Under the pieces are notes generated by a model. That model saw only the letters and a list, made by a program, of their open reading frames with translations. It did not search any database and was not told the origin of the DNA. The position numbers and the translations under genes are program-made. Shown here in pieces: positions 49,577 to 60,498 of a stretch of DNA of 64,000 bases; the first letter of the stretch is position 1; every line of letters starts with the position of its first letter. Source of the DNA: Paramecium octaurelia (taxonomy: Eukaryota; Ciliophora; Oligohymenophorea; Peniculida; Parameciidae); NCBI GenBank assembly GCA_905182995.1, contig CAJJDP010000056.1:82919-146918 (forward strand). The letters are read 5' to 3'.

Positions 49577-51396
49577 TCACTAATTTCTGGGTTTTATAGA
49601 AATTTTATCATTCATTATATTTAATCGAACAGAGTCACATTCTTCTAAATTTTATGAGTAAAATATTTATAATTGATCCTTCAAAAAATTGTCTTCTATA
49701 AAATAGTCGAACTTTGTTTCACAAATTGGACAATTCATTTGGTTTAGATCGATTTCCCCATCTTAATGCAAATCTATTATGCCTTACTCAAAGGGTTAAG
49801 GGTGAATACAATTGTTTCCTCTTATTGGCCTTAAGATCTTCAACTTTGATATTGGACACTACATTCACTTAAATTATTATACTTTCAATTTTATTGTGGT
49901 TATAGCCTATTTACCTTTCAAGATTGATTCTTAATCATTTTTGACGATGACTTTTGAAATCAATTTATTGTTCAAAAAATTGATGAAGTCCTTCTTATTG
50001 ATATTTAGAAATCCAGTTGTTATAGTAATGAAATTCATCATCTTTACATCTACATAGACTTGCTCATTTAAAGCGATATCTTTAGGTTTTACCTTCTTTG
50101 TGAAAGGATTTTTGCAAAGAGGACAAGAATCTATGACGTTACCAACCATTTTGGTTTCAGCAGGGTTTTAAAATTGATTCAAAATACAACTCATATACCT
50201 TAAATCGCAAGTTTAAATCTATTCACATCTAATGCATCTACAAGGTAGCTCTATTCTCTAACCAGTAAATTAACAAAACTTAAACTCCAATTTTTCGCTC
50301 GCAATCTGGTCTACGGTATGTTTCGTATAAAACTCCTCTGTCCTATCTTGATTAAGAGGACTTGTGTAAATCTAATCCACTAACTTATAAATTTTTGATT
50401 AGTAATTTAAGTATTCTGATGCTTTGTTAAATTATCGATATTTCACAAGATTAATATCTTATTTTTCTTCCAAAATGTCTTCCAATTAGCGTTTATCTTT
50501 GTTGTATATGAAGGAAAATCTAAAACTATATGACTTTAAACAACTGTTGAATAAATCTTTATCTAAACATAAATCATCTTCATTAATTATTGATTTGCAT
50601 TCAGGTCTTTTACATTTAAATTATTTTTCTTTTTTATCAAAATGGTACAATAATGCTGTCAAATCATAAACTTCAAAATGATTGCATTTCTAACTCCTAA
50701 CTGGAATCATCACCTTGATAGAGCTCAAAGAACAATTGTTATAAAACAAAAAGCTAAAATGCTCATTCAAGCTTTAAGCAATTTAATAGAATTAACTTTA
50801 TGGTCTAATTTCCTTTTTCATCAATTTTGCAATCTATTCAAAATAGGCATTTTACAAATTTCCCATTTTTCCCTTGTGCAATGGATAAAATGTTTTATCA
50901 GCAAAATTATACATCATATGTTAAGGCAATTCCCCACACTATTTCTAAATTCATGATAAATACTTTTGATCTTAACTAATTTATTATCAAATGAGGAAAG
51001 AAGGCTTGTTCTATATTCTCAAACTTAGTTTAAGTTTTACATATAGGACAGGAAAATACTTTGGTTGCCTGTTAAGCTGTAGAGGAATAGTTTAATTTTA
51101 AAAATTGCTCTAAATCTATTATCGAATCGTAGTGCTTGAAAGACTTGAAACATTCTGCTAAAAAAACCTTTCTTTTTGATATTTATTAATACCGCATATT
51201 TTATTGGTTCTCTTGTTAAACTACATTCAAAATTTACAGTCATTGTTTGAGTTAAATTACTAAATTTTTTAGTCCTTTCTTCGAAATCCTTTTCATAATT
51301 CTTTAATTATTCATGCGCCTTTTTAACCTCTAGAATTATAGCTGGTATCTCTTTCAAAATTAAAGCAGGTTTAGGTGGATTTGGATCGTTGATCAT
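49577..51396 (-). CDS. protein with four SP-RING/MIZ-type zinc fingers
   Basis: Start ATG 51396; introns 51168-51192 (25 nt, AAG), 50945-50963 (19 nt), 49859-49882 (24 nt); stop at 49577; 583 residues, exactly in frame. Four successive segments follow the MIZ pattern (CPLS....PVRG..C.H...FD......CPxC): finger 1 near residues 53-113 (FECSLTREPIKYA ... ECFKSFKHYD ... FSCPICKT), finger 2 near 209-246 (NCSLSSIKVMIPVRSQKCNH ... KCKRPEC), finger 3 near 357-413 (QFTGQRIELPCRCIRCEQ ... CPLCKNPF), finger 4 near 497-535 (KCPISKLKILRPIRGNNCIH ... NCPICETKF). SP-RING domains bind the SUMO E2 in PIAS/Siz/Mms21 ligases. Fingers 2 and 4 are canonical; 1 and 3 are diverged. Likely SUMO-ligase-like. Confidence 0.75.
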
Positions 51397-51582
51397 GTTT
51401 ATTTATTATTTTTTGATATATTATTTATAAAACTATTATGAGAGAAATAAATTAAAAAGCACAAATTTTCCATCTCTTGATCAATTTTAATTTTAAAGAA
51501 GGAAAAAAGAAGAATGTTATTATCTCGACTTTTTAAATTCATATTTGGATTAGTAAAGATTAAATAAAAATATTATTAATAA

Positions 51583-51933
51583 ATGGGTACATCATGTTCT
51601 TGTAAATCTATGTTCTCTGTATGCACAGCTGAAATCACAAGACATCATACACTCTCCCCAAAATCCGAAAAACAAACAGAAAAAGATAATTCCTTCATTC
51701 AAATATCGGATAACACAGATAAGCATTTCATACTATAATAATATCCAGAGAGATTTATCATTGTTTATCCCTCTGATGATGAAAATTATGAAGTTCTAAA
51801 GCAGGAGCTAATAGAGATAAATGAAAATTGCTCACTAATCATATAAGAATATAAGGATTATACTTAGAATTCAATTAATTACTAGGAGTTATCAAGCCTA
51901 CAGCCATGCTCATTCAATGACTTTAAGCTATGA
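51583..51933 (+). CDS. small MG/Cys-rich N-terminus protein
   Basis: Single exon, ATG 51583 to TGA 51931-51933, 116 residues. It begins MGTSCSCKSMFSVC: Gly2 with Cys5 and Cys7 suggests N-myristoylation and palmitoylation. Downstream are hydrophilic and acidic stretches (YPSDDENYEVLKQELIEI). No domain recognised. Divergent from the four-finger gene. Confidence 0.6.
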
Positions 51934-52110
51934 ATCTAAAGGAAATGATATTACTCTATGTTATCAATATATTAAAATAACCAGTCAAGTAATGTCTCGC
52001 TTTTAAATTTCATATATTTATTATTAGTACTTACTATAAATTCAAGGTTACATAAGAAATGAGAACGATAATCCCTAATTTAGATTATTTCTTAATACAA
52101 CAAAAATCAG

Positions 52111-53370
52111 ATGTTAAATTTTTTTAATGGTCAATTAATATAAACCAATTAAAAATTGAATTGTGTTCAATAGAATGTAAATCAGTTGAAATTAATTATC
52201 ATCAAAAATTTATACACTAATTTTTTTACTAAAGCAGATTTTACCAATCCATTCTATTTGACAGAACCAAAGAAATGGTTTGATTTTAATAATCAATAAA
52301 AAAATTACTTGTTTTAAATTCAATAATAATAGTGTTATAATTAAATTTATTGTTATTTGCCAATGAAACAACTTAAAAGTTAAGCAAAAAATGGTTATTT
52401 CGACAATTAAAAATAAAAGTCTCATTGCAGATCTTATACGTTATAATCTGATTAGGATTCAATTTTAGATAAGTTAAATATTTCAACTGTTAAAATATTA
52501 AATGATATGTAGTATGCAAAATCAAAGTTTGTTGAGGTGGAATCTGATTTTTAAATAAGGTAAAAATCTTATGAAATAGAAAAACAAAAAAAAATTTTGT
52601 AAATGAAAGAAGAATAATTGAGGATTGAATAAATGCAAAGTAAAGGCAAACCAAAAATCAATAAAACTCAACAAATTTAGGAAATGATTAGCAATTATAT
52701 GGAAGCATCAAAAAATAGCAAATTTGGAGATTTATTACTTAATAAAGAAAAGAATATGCAATAAGAATTAACTTCTAACATTCGATATGAAAATTAGAGT
52801 AATCATGAAAACAATGACCCTGAAAGAATAGCTACATAAACATTGGAAAGCACCAAGATGTACAATGAGTAAAGTGTAACTAGAAGGTCCAATTCTTACA
52901 TTCCTATTCATGAAAGAGTTAAATATATTATATAAACAAAAAATGACAAAATTTAAGAATAAAAATAATAATAATAATAAGAAATAGAAGAATATTATTA
53001 AAGCCTATCATTTCAACCTTTAAGCACAAAATCATAAAACATTAAATTTACTCAATAAGATGCTGAAACCTTTGTTAGTAATTAGCTGAAATGGAATCAA
53101 TAACGGGATAAATGGATATTTGAATAATAATTGAAAAAGGAAAATAACACACCCAAATATTCTTATAGACCAACAATAAGTCCTTGGCCAGTAAGATAGT
53201 CAAGTGTACAAAGGAAACATTCAAAATCAATTAATTTATCATTCTTCTAGTCAACTGCACATAAGACGGAAGCTTCTCCGAAGAAAATTTAAAAGTCGTA
53301 ATTTGTTTTCTAGACCGACTTAAGGATAGCAAAAAGAAGAGAAAAGGAATAAAAGAAATTTCAAAAGTGA
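52111..53370 (+). CDS. Gln-rich coiled-coil protein, possibly axonemal
   Basis: ATG 52111 to TGA 53368-53370 in one frame, 419 residues. The N-terminal 100 residues are poorly defined; an upstream ORF from about 52060 in another frame may supply an alternative first exon. From residue 130 it is charged coiled coil (QKSYEIEKQKKILQMKEEQL). The C-terminus has the motif FVSNQLKWNQQRDKWIFEQQ followed by YSYRPTISPWP and a basic tail, a pattern I associate with ciliate microtubule-associated proteins. Function not established. Confidence 0.6.
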
Positions 53371-53992
53371 TCAAAATTTCTAAAACTTTTTATTATGTGA
53401 TTTATTTTTAATTTTATAAATACTTTTAATTTGTGATAATAAACATTAATCATAAAAATTAATATATAGCTTCAATTTATTATTTTAAATAATATATACT
53501 TCATTTATTAATTCATCTCAAGATGGGTTTTTGATAATTATTATGTTGATTTTTAACAGTATAACAAATAAATTAAAGTATATGCTTAAATCGATGAATT
53601 AATTTTATTTATTATTTAGTCATAGCAATTATAAATTTAATATCGAGCTCACTATGAAATTTAATGTGTAATTTAAAAATGATTAATTTTATTACTTACC
53701 TTTATGTTATCTGTATGATTATTGATACATTCTAAATGCTTTGTCAAATATCTTATCTATTAAGTTAGATATTTTTCTGAGTATTTTCTTGCTTGATAAA
53801 TGTTCTGAAATGACAATGCATTTCAGGTTCCTGTCCAATCTTTATTTTAGATTAGATATTTAGTATTTAGTGACTCTAAACTTTATACATAGTATTTAAG
53901 GTTTTATAAAAGAATGAAGAAAATAATATTAAGAGCAGGTAACTAGGTCACTAATTAAAAATCTAATTATATTTAAATATTTAATAGTGGAA
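53371..53992. other. AT-rich spacer
   Basis: About 620 bp between convergent genes, nothing recognised. Confidence 0.6.
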
Positions 53993-54636
53993 TCATTACG
54001 AATTCATGATTATTAGTTGTTTGGAGTGAAAGTAAGTGGTATTCAAATTAATTTTTTCCAAGAATCTTCTTTACATAATAGAGCTGTGGCCTAATGTATT
54101 ATTATAAATATCATTACCTATTCCGTTCATTAATTTTACACTTCCTTTTTGATTAAATTTTCCAGGTCCATGATGCAATATACTTGCAATGTAGTTACTC
54201 TTGTTAATGTAGTGTCTATATGGTAGGTCTAAACTTTATTTCAAACCTTATCTATTTTATTAGTCTGCATTATCTTGTACAAAAGAGACTTTCTTATTTT
54301 TAGAATGAATGTTGTGACAAATGATGAGTCCCATCGATTTATTGGCTAAAATTATCTTATTTAATTGAATCATTTTATAGAAGCATTTTATATGGTTATT
54401 AATATAAGTTTAATAAGTATGTGAAAATAAATCTTATTTAAAATATAATGGATTTATAATTGAACCACTCTATCCAAATTAAATTGTATTAGAATCACAC
54501 TCCCACATTTTTTGGGACCTCTATCACCTCTATAGGTTGTGATCAGTGATTACATGGATAAGTAACACAACAATTTGATGAGGACCCGTAACGAATTCCA
54601 ATTAACGCGAGGCTTCTTATTATTTGAAGTATTCAT
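53993..54636 (-). CDS. unknown protein, 196 residues
   Basis: Start ATG 54636; introns 54530-54553 (24 nt, stop-free multiple of three) and 54470-54498 (29 nt); stop at 53993. The model is exactly in frame. It begins MNTSNNKKPRVNWNSLRVL and has GDRGPKKCGSSGSIINPLYF and HHGPGKFNQKGSVKLMNGIG; moderately basic, no membrane segment, no domain known. A shorter start at 54334 (MGLIICHN) is possible but cuts off good coding sequence. Its ATG overlaps the TGA of the upstream minus-strand ORF. Confidence 0.6.
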
Positions 54637-55080
54637 ATTTTCTCAAATAAATAGACAAATATTAATCTAAAATCATTTCCAAAAGTTCTCCCTTGCCATT
54701 TTTAAAAATTCAAAACTTCTTGGAAAACTAAAAAATCTTATGTCAAATGCATTTATCTAGGTTCATTATTATTACTGAATAAATGAAAATATAGTTCATT
54801 ATATATTTCATCAAAATAAACCATTACTATATTCTTGGATTAATATTAAGTATCATCAATAATATGTATTATCATTAAAAACACGGACTATCCATCATTG
54901 CTTTTGACTATTGGTTTTTGGAGATTTCCAATTAGAAAAGAACTCAAACTCCTTAAATATTTTTGTTTGGAGTGGATAGAGAATTAATTTATATATATTT
55001 TTATTTCTCCTCATGGCCTTTAGGAATGAGCTCGAGAATTATATTAATTACTGTTTGTAATCAACCTCCATTTTATATTG
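54633..55080 (-). CDS. unknown protein, 5' end unresolved
   Basis: A frame open from about 55030 to TGA 54635-54633 reads convincingly (NIVMVYFDEIYNELYFH; QDFLVFQEVLNFQKWQGR). It has no ATG at its start; an ATG near 55075 (MEVDYKQQLIQF) is in another frame, and I found no standard intron to connect them. It may instead be the upstream part of the 53993-54636 gene through an intron across the overlap. Confidence 0.45.
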
Positions 55081-55315
55081 TTGAATAGTTTTGCTCAACA
55101 AAAACAAATACAATAAAAGAAGATATTCCTATACAATTCTAATTATAATAATTATTATTGAGAAATGGTATAAAAAGGTTATTAAAAGAGAAAATTTTCT
55201 TTATATCTTATAGGTTTAGGTTAGAAGAGAATTTACAAAGCACTAAGTTCGAGTATGATAATGAGAATTAGATTTAATATTTCGTTAAATCAGTTATTCA
55301 TAAATAAAAAATTAA

Positions 55316-57288
55316 ATGTTAAATCCAACTAATGCTAATAAGCTTTCAACCTCTTCTTAGGCTCTTTCTAAGTCGGTTCATTTTTCTCTTGGTAACTCAC
55401 AAGCACCTGTGAATTTTAGTGATGTGAAGGCGGTTTCTGGTATTTCGAAATCAGCAATCGATCATCCATAGATCGGATAAGTTACAGGAATTGATTGTGG
55501 AATTCACATGAAATAATTAAAAGGATTTTGTATAGAATAGAAATGCATTCATGAAAGAAGAAAATTATGTGTTGGGTATTCGATAAACTCATGTATGTTA
55601 GATGTTTGTGGGCACATACTTGTGTTCATAAAGTATAAGTGCCTGAATTTGTTAAATTGTTGACAGACAAATTAGCAATTGCAGAGTTTGACTTTTTTGA
55701 TAAAGTTCTGAAAGTTGTTAAGAAAGATCATTTATAAAATGAAATAGATGAAATGTTCTTGAAAATAAAAATGGATTTTGATAATCATCTTAATGATTTG
55801 TATTCCTAGTTTATGTACTGGACAAAGCATGGAATGGGAGATGTAATCAAGAAAGGCTTTTTGGCTGACTTTTTATTGGATGATAATGTGATTGAACAAA
55901 TCATGGACTTGGTATTAAAGGGAAGAGGTACATTATTTGGTAAAATACATTAGCAATGGAGGCTGAAGATGAAACAATTTAAACATGTGTAGAATTGATT
56001 AATGCAGATCCCTAAGAAATTAAATTGTTACCATAATAATTGTAAACTACTCTTGTGGAATGTGAAGAAGTTATTCGTTAAACTTTGCATTAACTAGAAC
56101 AAAGCTTAATAACATTTAAATAAACTCCATTTGATTTTAAGCATGTGAAGGTAAAAATTATTATCAATAATTCTAAGGAAGGTGTGGAGATTCCAAGATT
56201 GAGGATACCAGGAACTTAGGGCAATATTTAAGGTGGAGGAGGTTTCGGATTTGGTGGTGGATTTAGTTAAATCCCACAAACTAATTTCATTGGAACTGCA
56301 AGTCAATTACCAAGAACCAGTGTACCACCAACAACAACTCATTTTCAGAATAGATTTGCTTCTGGCTTGGCATCATAATTAAATGCCAAGTTATTTATTG
56401 ATGCAAGAGACTTACATTAGAGTTAGGTGTGGGCTGTTTGTAAGATTAGTCCATAGGTGATTGCTACAGGAGACTGGCAAGGTAACATAAAGATTATTGG
56501 ATTGACGATGGAAGGATAATATTAATTCATGTAGTCTTTGAATCACGGAAAGAATGTTTATTCTTTATTATTATCAGATACAACAACTCTAATTTCTGCT
56601 GGTTAAAATCAAAAAGATGAATGGACAATTAAGATTTGGGACTTAGAGAGATCACAATTGATTAAGGAATTGAAAGGGCATATAAATTACATATTTTCAT
56701 TAACTCAACCTGTCCCAGGGACATTAGTATCATGTTCATATGATGAAACTGTGAGAGTTTGGAATTTATAGAATGGATAATGCATAAAGGTGTTCAAGGA
56801 ATTCAAGACATCTTTTAATGATCTGTTATCTTGGAATCAAGAAGAAGTTATCTGTTGTTCTGACGATAAAGCTATAAGATTATTGAATATTTAGACTGGA
56901 GAAATGAAAATGCAATTGTTTGATTCATGTTTTGTTAATGGAATAGCCAGAGTATCTTAAAATGAAATAGCTGTTGGTAATTTTAAAGGAGAAATTTTGA
57001 TCATAAATGTGACTGAGTAGAAGATAGTGAGAAGAATGGGTTCACATAAGAGTTTTGTATGGAGAATTAAAGTATTTAATTGTATTATTGTAGATGATAG
57101 ATAAAGATTTGATTGCTTCTGCTTCATTTGATAAAACAATTAAAATTTGGGAATGGTAGAGTGGATAATTGGTTGCCAGTTTAGAAGGACATTAAGATAT
57201 TGTTAGATCTATTGAACTTATTGAAGAGATTGGATTTTTAGTAAGCACTAGTGATGATAAATCTATAAAAGTTTGGAGATTAATTTGA
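55316..57288 (+). CDS. B-box-like / WD40 repeat protein
   Basis: ATG 55316; introns 55576-55601, 55928-55953 (26 nt each) and 57072-57093 (22 nt); TGA 57286-57288; 632 residues. Residues 60-105 form a B-box-like zinc module (CGIHMKQLKGFCIEQKCI ... KLCVGCLWAHTCVH), followed by a helical coiled-coil region, a Gly-rich patch (GGGGFGFGGGF) and about seven WD repeats from residue 330 (VWAVCKISP; KIWDLERSQ; SYDETVRVWNLQ; ASFDKTIKIWEW; SSDDKSIKVWRL). B-box plus WD40 is a combination repeatedly seen in Paramecium. It may be a ubiquitin-ligase-like or scaffolding protein without a RING; partner unknown. Confidence 0.8.
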
Positions 57289-57345
57289 ATATATTAAAAT
57301 AAACAATAATATATTTTATATTTAAATATATATATATATAACTTA

Positions 57346-58209
57346 TCAACTAAAGATATTTTCTAAAAATGTCTTCTTTTTCTCTTATGGTTATTTCTAA
57401 ATTTACACTGGCTTAGATGGTGGAGACTTAGCTATAAATTATAATTTAAGTACAAATCTTCTTGGTTGACTGACAGGTCTGCCTTAATATGGTGCGTGAT
57501 TGTAAACTGGGGCAACTCTTGATGGAACATAGCTTGGTTGAACATATGATTAAGCAACATATGGTTATGCAACTGGAGCAACATATTATGGAACAGGAGC
57601 AACGTATTAAGGAACTTATTGCACAACAGATTAAACGATTGGTTGAACGACGGGTTAAGCAACAACTTATTATTAGTGAACCACTTATCTCTCAACTGGA
57701 TAATATTCTACTCTATCTTGAAATCTATCCACAGGAACATATTCTATTGTTGTTATTTCATATTTATACCTGTAACCTTATCATAAAATACTTAAGGGAT
57801 ATATTCTGTCTAATATTCAACAGCTTAATATTCAGTGACGTATTTCTCTCTTGGCACTTAAATTCTTTGTCTCACCTCCTCATATTCAATAACAGATTTC
57901 TCATATGGGATATATCTATAAATATTTGAAATTTGATTCTTACTCAATTCTGCTTTCACCCTTTATCACTTATTAAGCTGGTTGGACAGCAACTGGTTGC
58001 ACTGCCACTGGTTATACAAGGGGTTGAACTGCCACTGGTTAAGGAACATATTAGACAGGAGCAGCAACAACAGATTATTAAATAGGATAGTATGATGGAC
58101 TAGCAAATTGCACTGGTGGAGCATATGTTCTTGGTGGTGAATATGCTACTGGCACTTGAGGTGCATTTTAAACTGGTTGAGGAGGTCTTTAAGAGGGATG
58201 ATTGCTCAT
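57346..58209 (-). CDS. alveolin-like pellicle protein
   Basis: Start ATG 58209 (MSNHPSQRPP); an in-frame ATG at 58245 is also possible but precedes sequence that looks untranslated. Introns 57916-57943 (28 nt) and 57744-57769 (26 nt), stop at 57346; 269 residues. Pro/Val/Gln-rich arms (QPVAVQP repeats) flank a core of alternating charged and EYxP units: EYIPYEKSVIEYEEV, VPREKYVTEYQAVEYQ, EYIPQVFYDKV, EYVPVDRF. This is the repeat style of alveolins, which build the epiplasm under the alveolar sacs of ciliates and other alveolates. It ends 57 bp from the convergent WD40 gene. Confidence 0.75.
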
Positions 58210-58469
58210 ATTTTGAATATTAATATTAATTATTTCAAATGTCATCGTTAATCAATTATAACTATACTCTGTTAATTCATATTATTATATATATTTATAT
58301 TCAATTTTATTAGTACAATAGATTACAATTTACTATTTACAATTAAATCACTCCTAAATATCTTATTGATAATCGGTTATTAATTATTTTATTTTTTTAT
58401 TAATGTTTAATAGAATTACAAAATCAAAATTATTAAGCTCTCTTAGATTACCATTATATTTTATTTTAT

Positions 58470-60329
58470 ATGTCTGCTTTAAGAGTGGTCTTGTTAGGAA
58501 TTTTAGGACATGGGAAAACATACCTATTTAATAAAATAACCAATGCAACTGAACCTGTAACTTATGGAGGAAATTCAGTCACAAAATAAATTGTGATTGG
58601 CTAAGCTGCACATGGTGAATTTGAAGTCGTTGACACACCTGGATTTGATGCATAGGAGGATAAATTATTACATGCGGCTGGTGTTATTGCAGCCTTAGCA
58701 TAAGGAGAAGTCAACAGAATATTGATTGTAATCAAATGCGAAAGAACAGATATAATGATAAAAAATATCAAAAAAATCATTGAACCCATTTCAAGATACA
58801 AAGATTTAATCACGTTTATTGTAACCTATTGGGATGAATAATAAAGAAGCATACAACAACATTATAAAAGTTAAGAATCTTAATCAAAACAAGAATTAGA
58901 AGCAAAATAACAAATAGAAGCAGCAATTAAAAAAAATTATAATATCAGTTCAGTAATATTTTCCTCATCTTAAGATGATCCGATTATTATCACAAAATAA
59001 ATAACTAATATTATTCTATCATCTAAATTTGCGAAAATTCATTTTTCCGAATCTGAAATTTTTTGTAAATTTGACATATTAAGCATAAGTTAGGAATCTG
59101 AACTTTAATTAACTAATTCCATTTTAGAAATTAAGAAAAATTTTAGAAATGACTCAAAATTATTTTTAAATTTTATAGAAACTTTGAAACTAGATGACAA
59201 GGATTTAATTGAAAAATTACATTTCATATCACTATATATTAAAAGCTACGCAAATGAATATATTGAAGACTTTGAGAAAAAATATGCAAATTATATGAAT
59301 GAAACCTATAATACAGATGGCGTTAATATAAGATATTTATATCATATTTATCTAAAAAAGGAACTTCAAATGGATCTTGAATAAGTTATTAAAAAGGCAT
59401 AAGCTAAAATGAAATAATCTTAAAATCACTGTTTTAATTGGATTAAATAGTGTCCTTACTGTGGATTAGTCTGGATAAAAGTTATTGGTTGCGATTCTGA
59501 AACTACGTGTGGAAATAGGGTAAATAATTATCTCGACGATCTACTGATTGGTCCTTAAAAATAACAGAGTTTCAAAGTAATAAAAAATGATGATTCTATT
59601 CATATTGAGACAATACATAAGGAAAAAGATGAGAACAAATTAATAAGTCAACAAAATCTAGACATCTGTTAAATATTAGGTGATTCTTTAAAGAATGATC
59701 CAGAATTTAAGTATATTTCGGCTTTGAACAATGTAAATAAAGGTTTGATTTCTCATGTTTTTGGTGAAAGTCGTTTCAAATACTATGTTGAAAATATCGA
59801 TGAAGTAGTTCAAGAAACGATGATTATTGAATTCAAGCATCTTCTTAGAAAAGCTATCTTGCTCTCAAATGAACATGGAAAGGTGGAAGTTAAAGACTAG
59901 AAATCATTAGGTTGTGGGAGAAAAATTGTATGGAAGGATTTACCTCCTCTAACCGGACCACTTTTATAAGAATTACTATCATCTGAGTTGCTTGATTACT
60001 TCAATGATAAGGAATAATTATTAAAAGATGAAGCTGACGATATTACAAAGGAGCTGGAAAGGACATATAAGAATCTTGTGAATCAAGCAATTAATGAATA
60101 ATAAAAGAGTATTAGGACAATCCAAAAACTAGAAACTATGACACCAACAATGAATGATGAAGAAACACAGAAATAGAAGCAATAAAGCGAAAATCTTTAA
60201 AAAAATTATTAAAATCATATTGAAAATACAAAGAGGGAGCAAAACAATATTAAAGAAAAATACAACAATAATTCGTCTATTATTCAGATACTGAAACAGT
60301 GGATTTTTAGCTCGAATGATAGCCAATGA
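58470..60329 (+). CDS. AIG1/GIMAP-like GTPase with C-terminal Cys-rich module (1 of 3)
   Basis: Single exon, ATG 58470 to TGA 60327-60329, 619 residues. N-terminal GTPase: G1 GILGHGKT, G3 DTPG followed by AGVIAALAQGEVNRILIVIK (the AIG1 conserved-box region), and a G4-like TYWDE. After a helical middle comes CPYCGLVWIKVIGCDSETTC near residue 329, then LGCGRKIVWKDLPPL near 480: Cys pairs spaced as in a zinc-binding module, reminiscent of the IBR/RING2 of RBR ubiquitin ligases (CPxC..W.K..GC....C). The C-terminal 100 residues are coiled and basic, longer than in the two downstream paralogs. AIG1/GIMAP GTPases assemble on membranes and act in immunity and survival; the role here is unknown. Confidence 0.82.
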
Positions 60330-60498
60330 AATTTTTCCATTTTTTCTAAGAATGAATTATCATTATCAATTATAATTAGTTTATTTTATTTTCAATAATA
60401 TATATATAAATTTTTTTCTTAATAGAATAACCTTATTCTATTACAAAGCAACTACCTTTATTTATAAACACATAGAATTGTAAATAGAATTACAAATA

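Noticed and set aside
54470..54610. GC-richer, hairpin-rich stretch that looked like a structured RNA (GTTGTG...CACAAC stem)
   Set aside because: The minus strand is open and protein-like through it and closes in frame with two standard introns; no known snRNA, SRP or RNase P core motif fits.
57489..57929. Plus-strand 146-residue ORF (MVRDCKLGQLL...)
   Set aside because: Antisense shadow of the repetitive alveolin-like gene; periodic codons on the minus strand create it.
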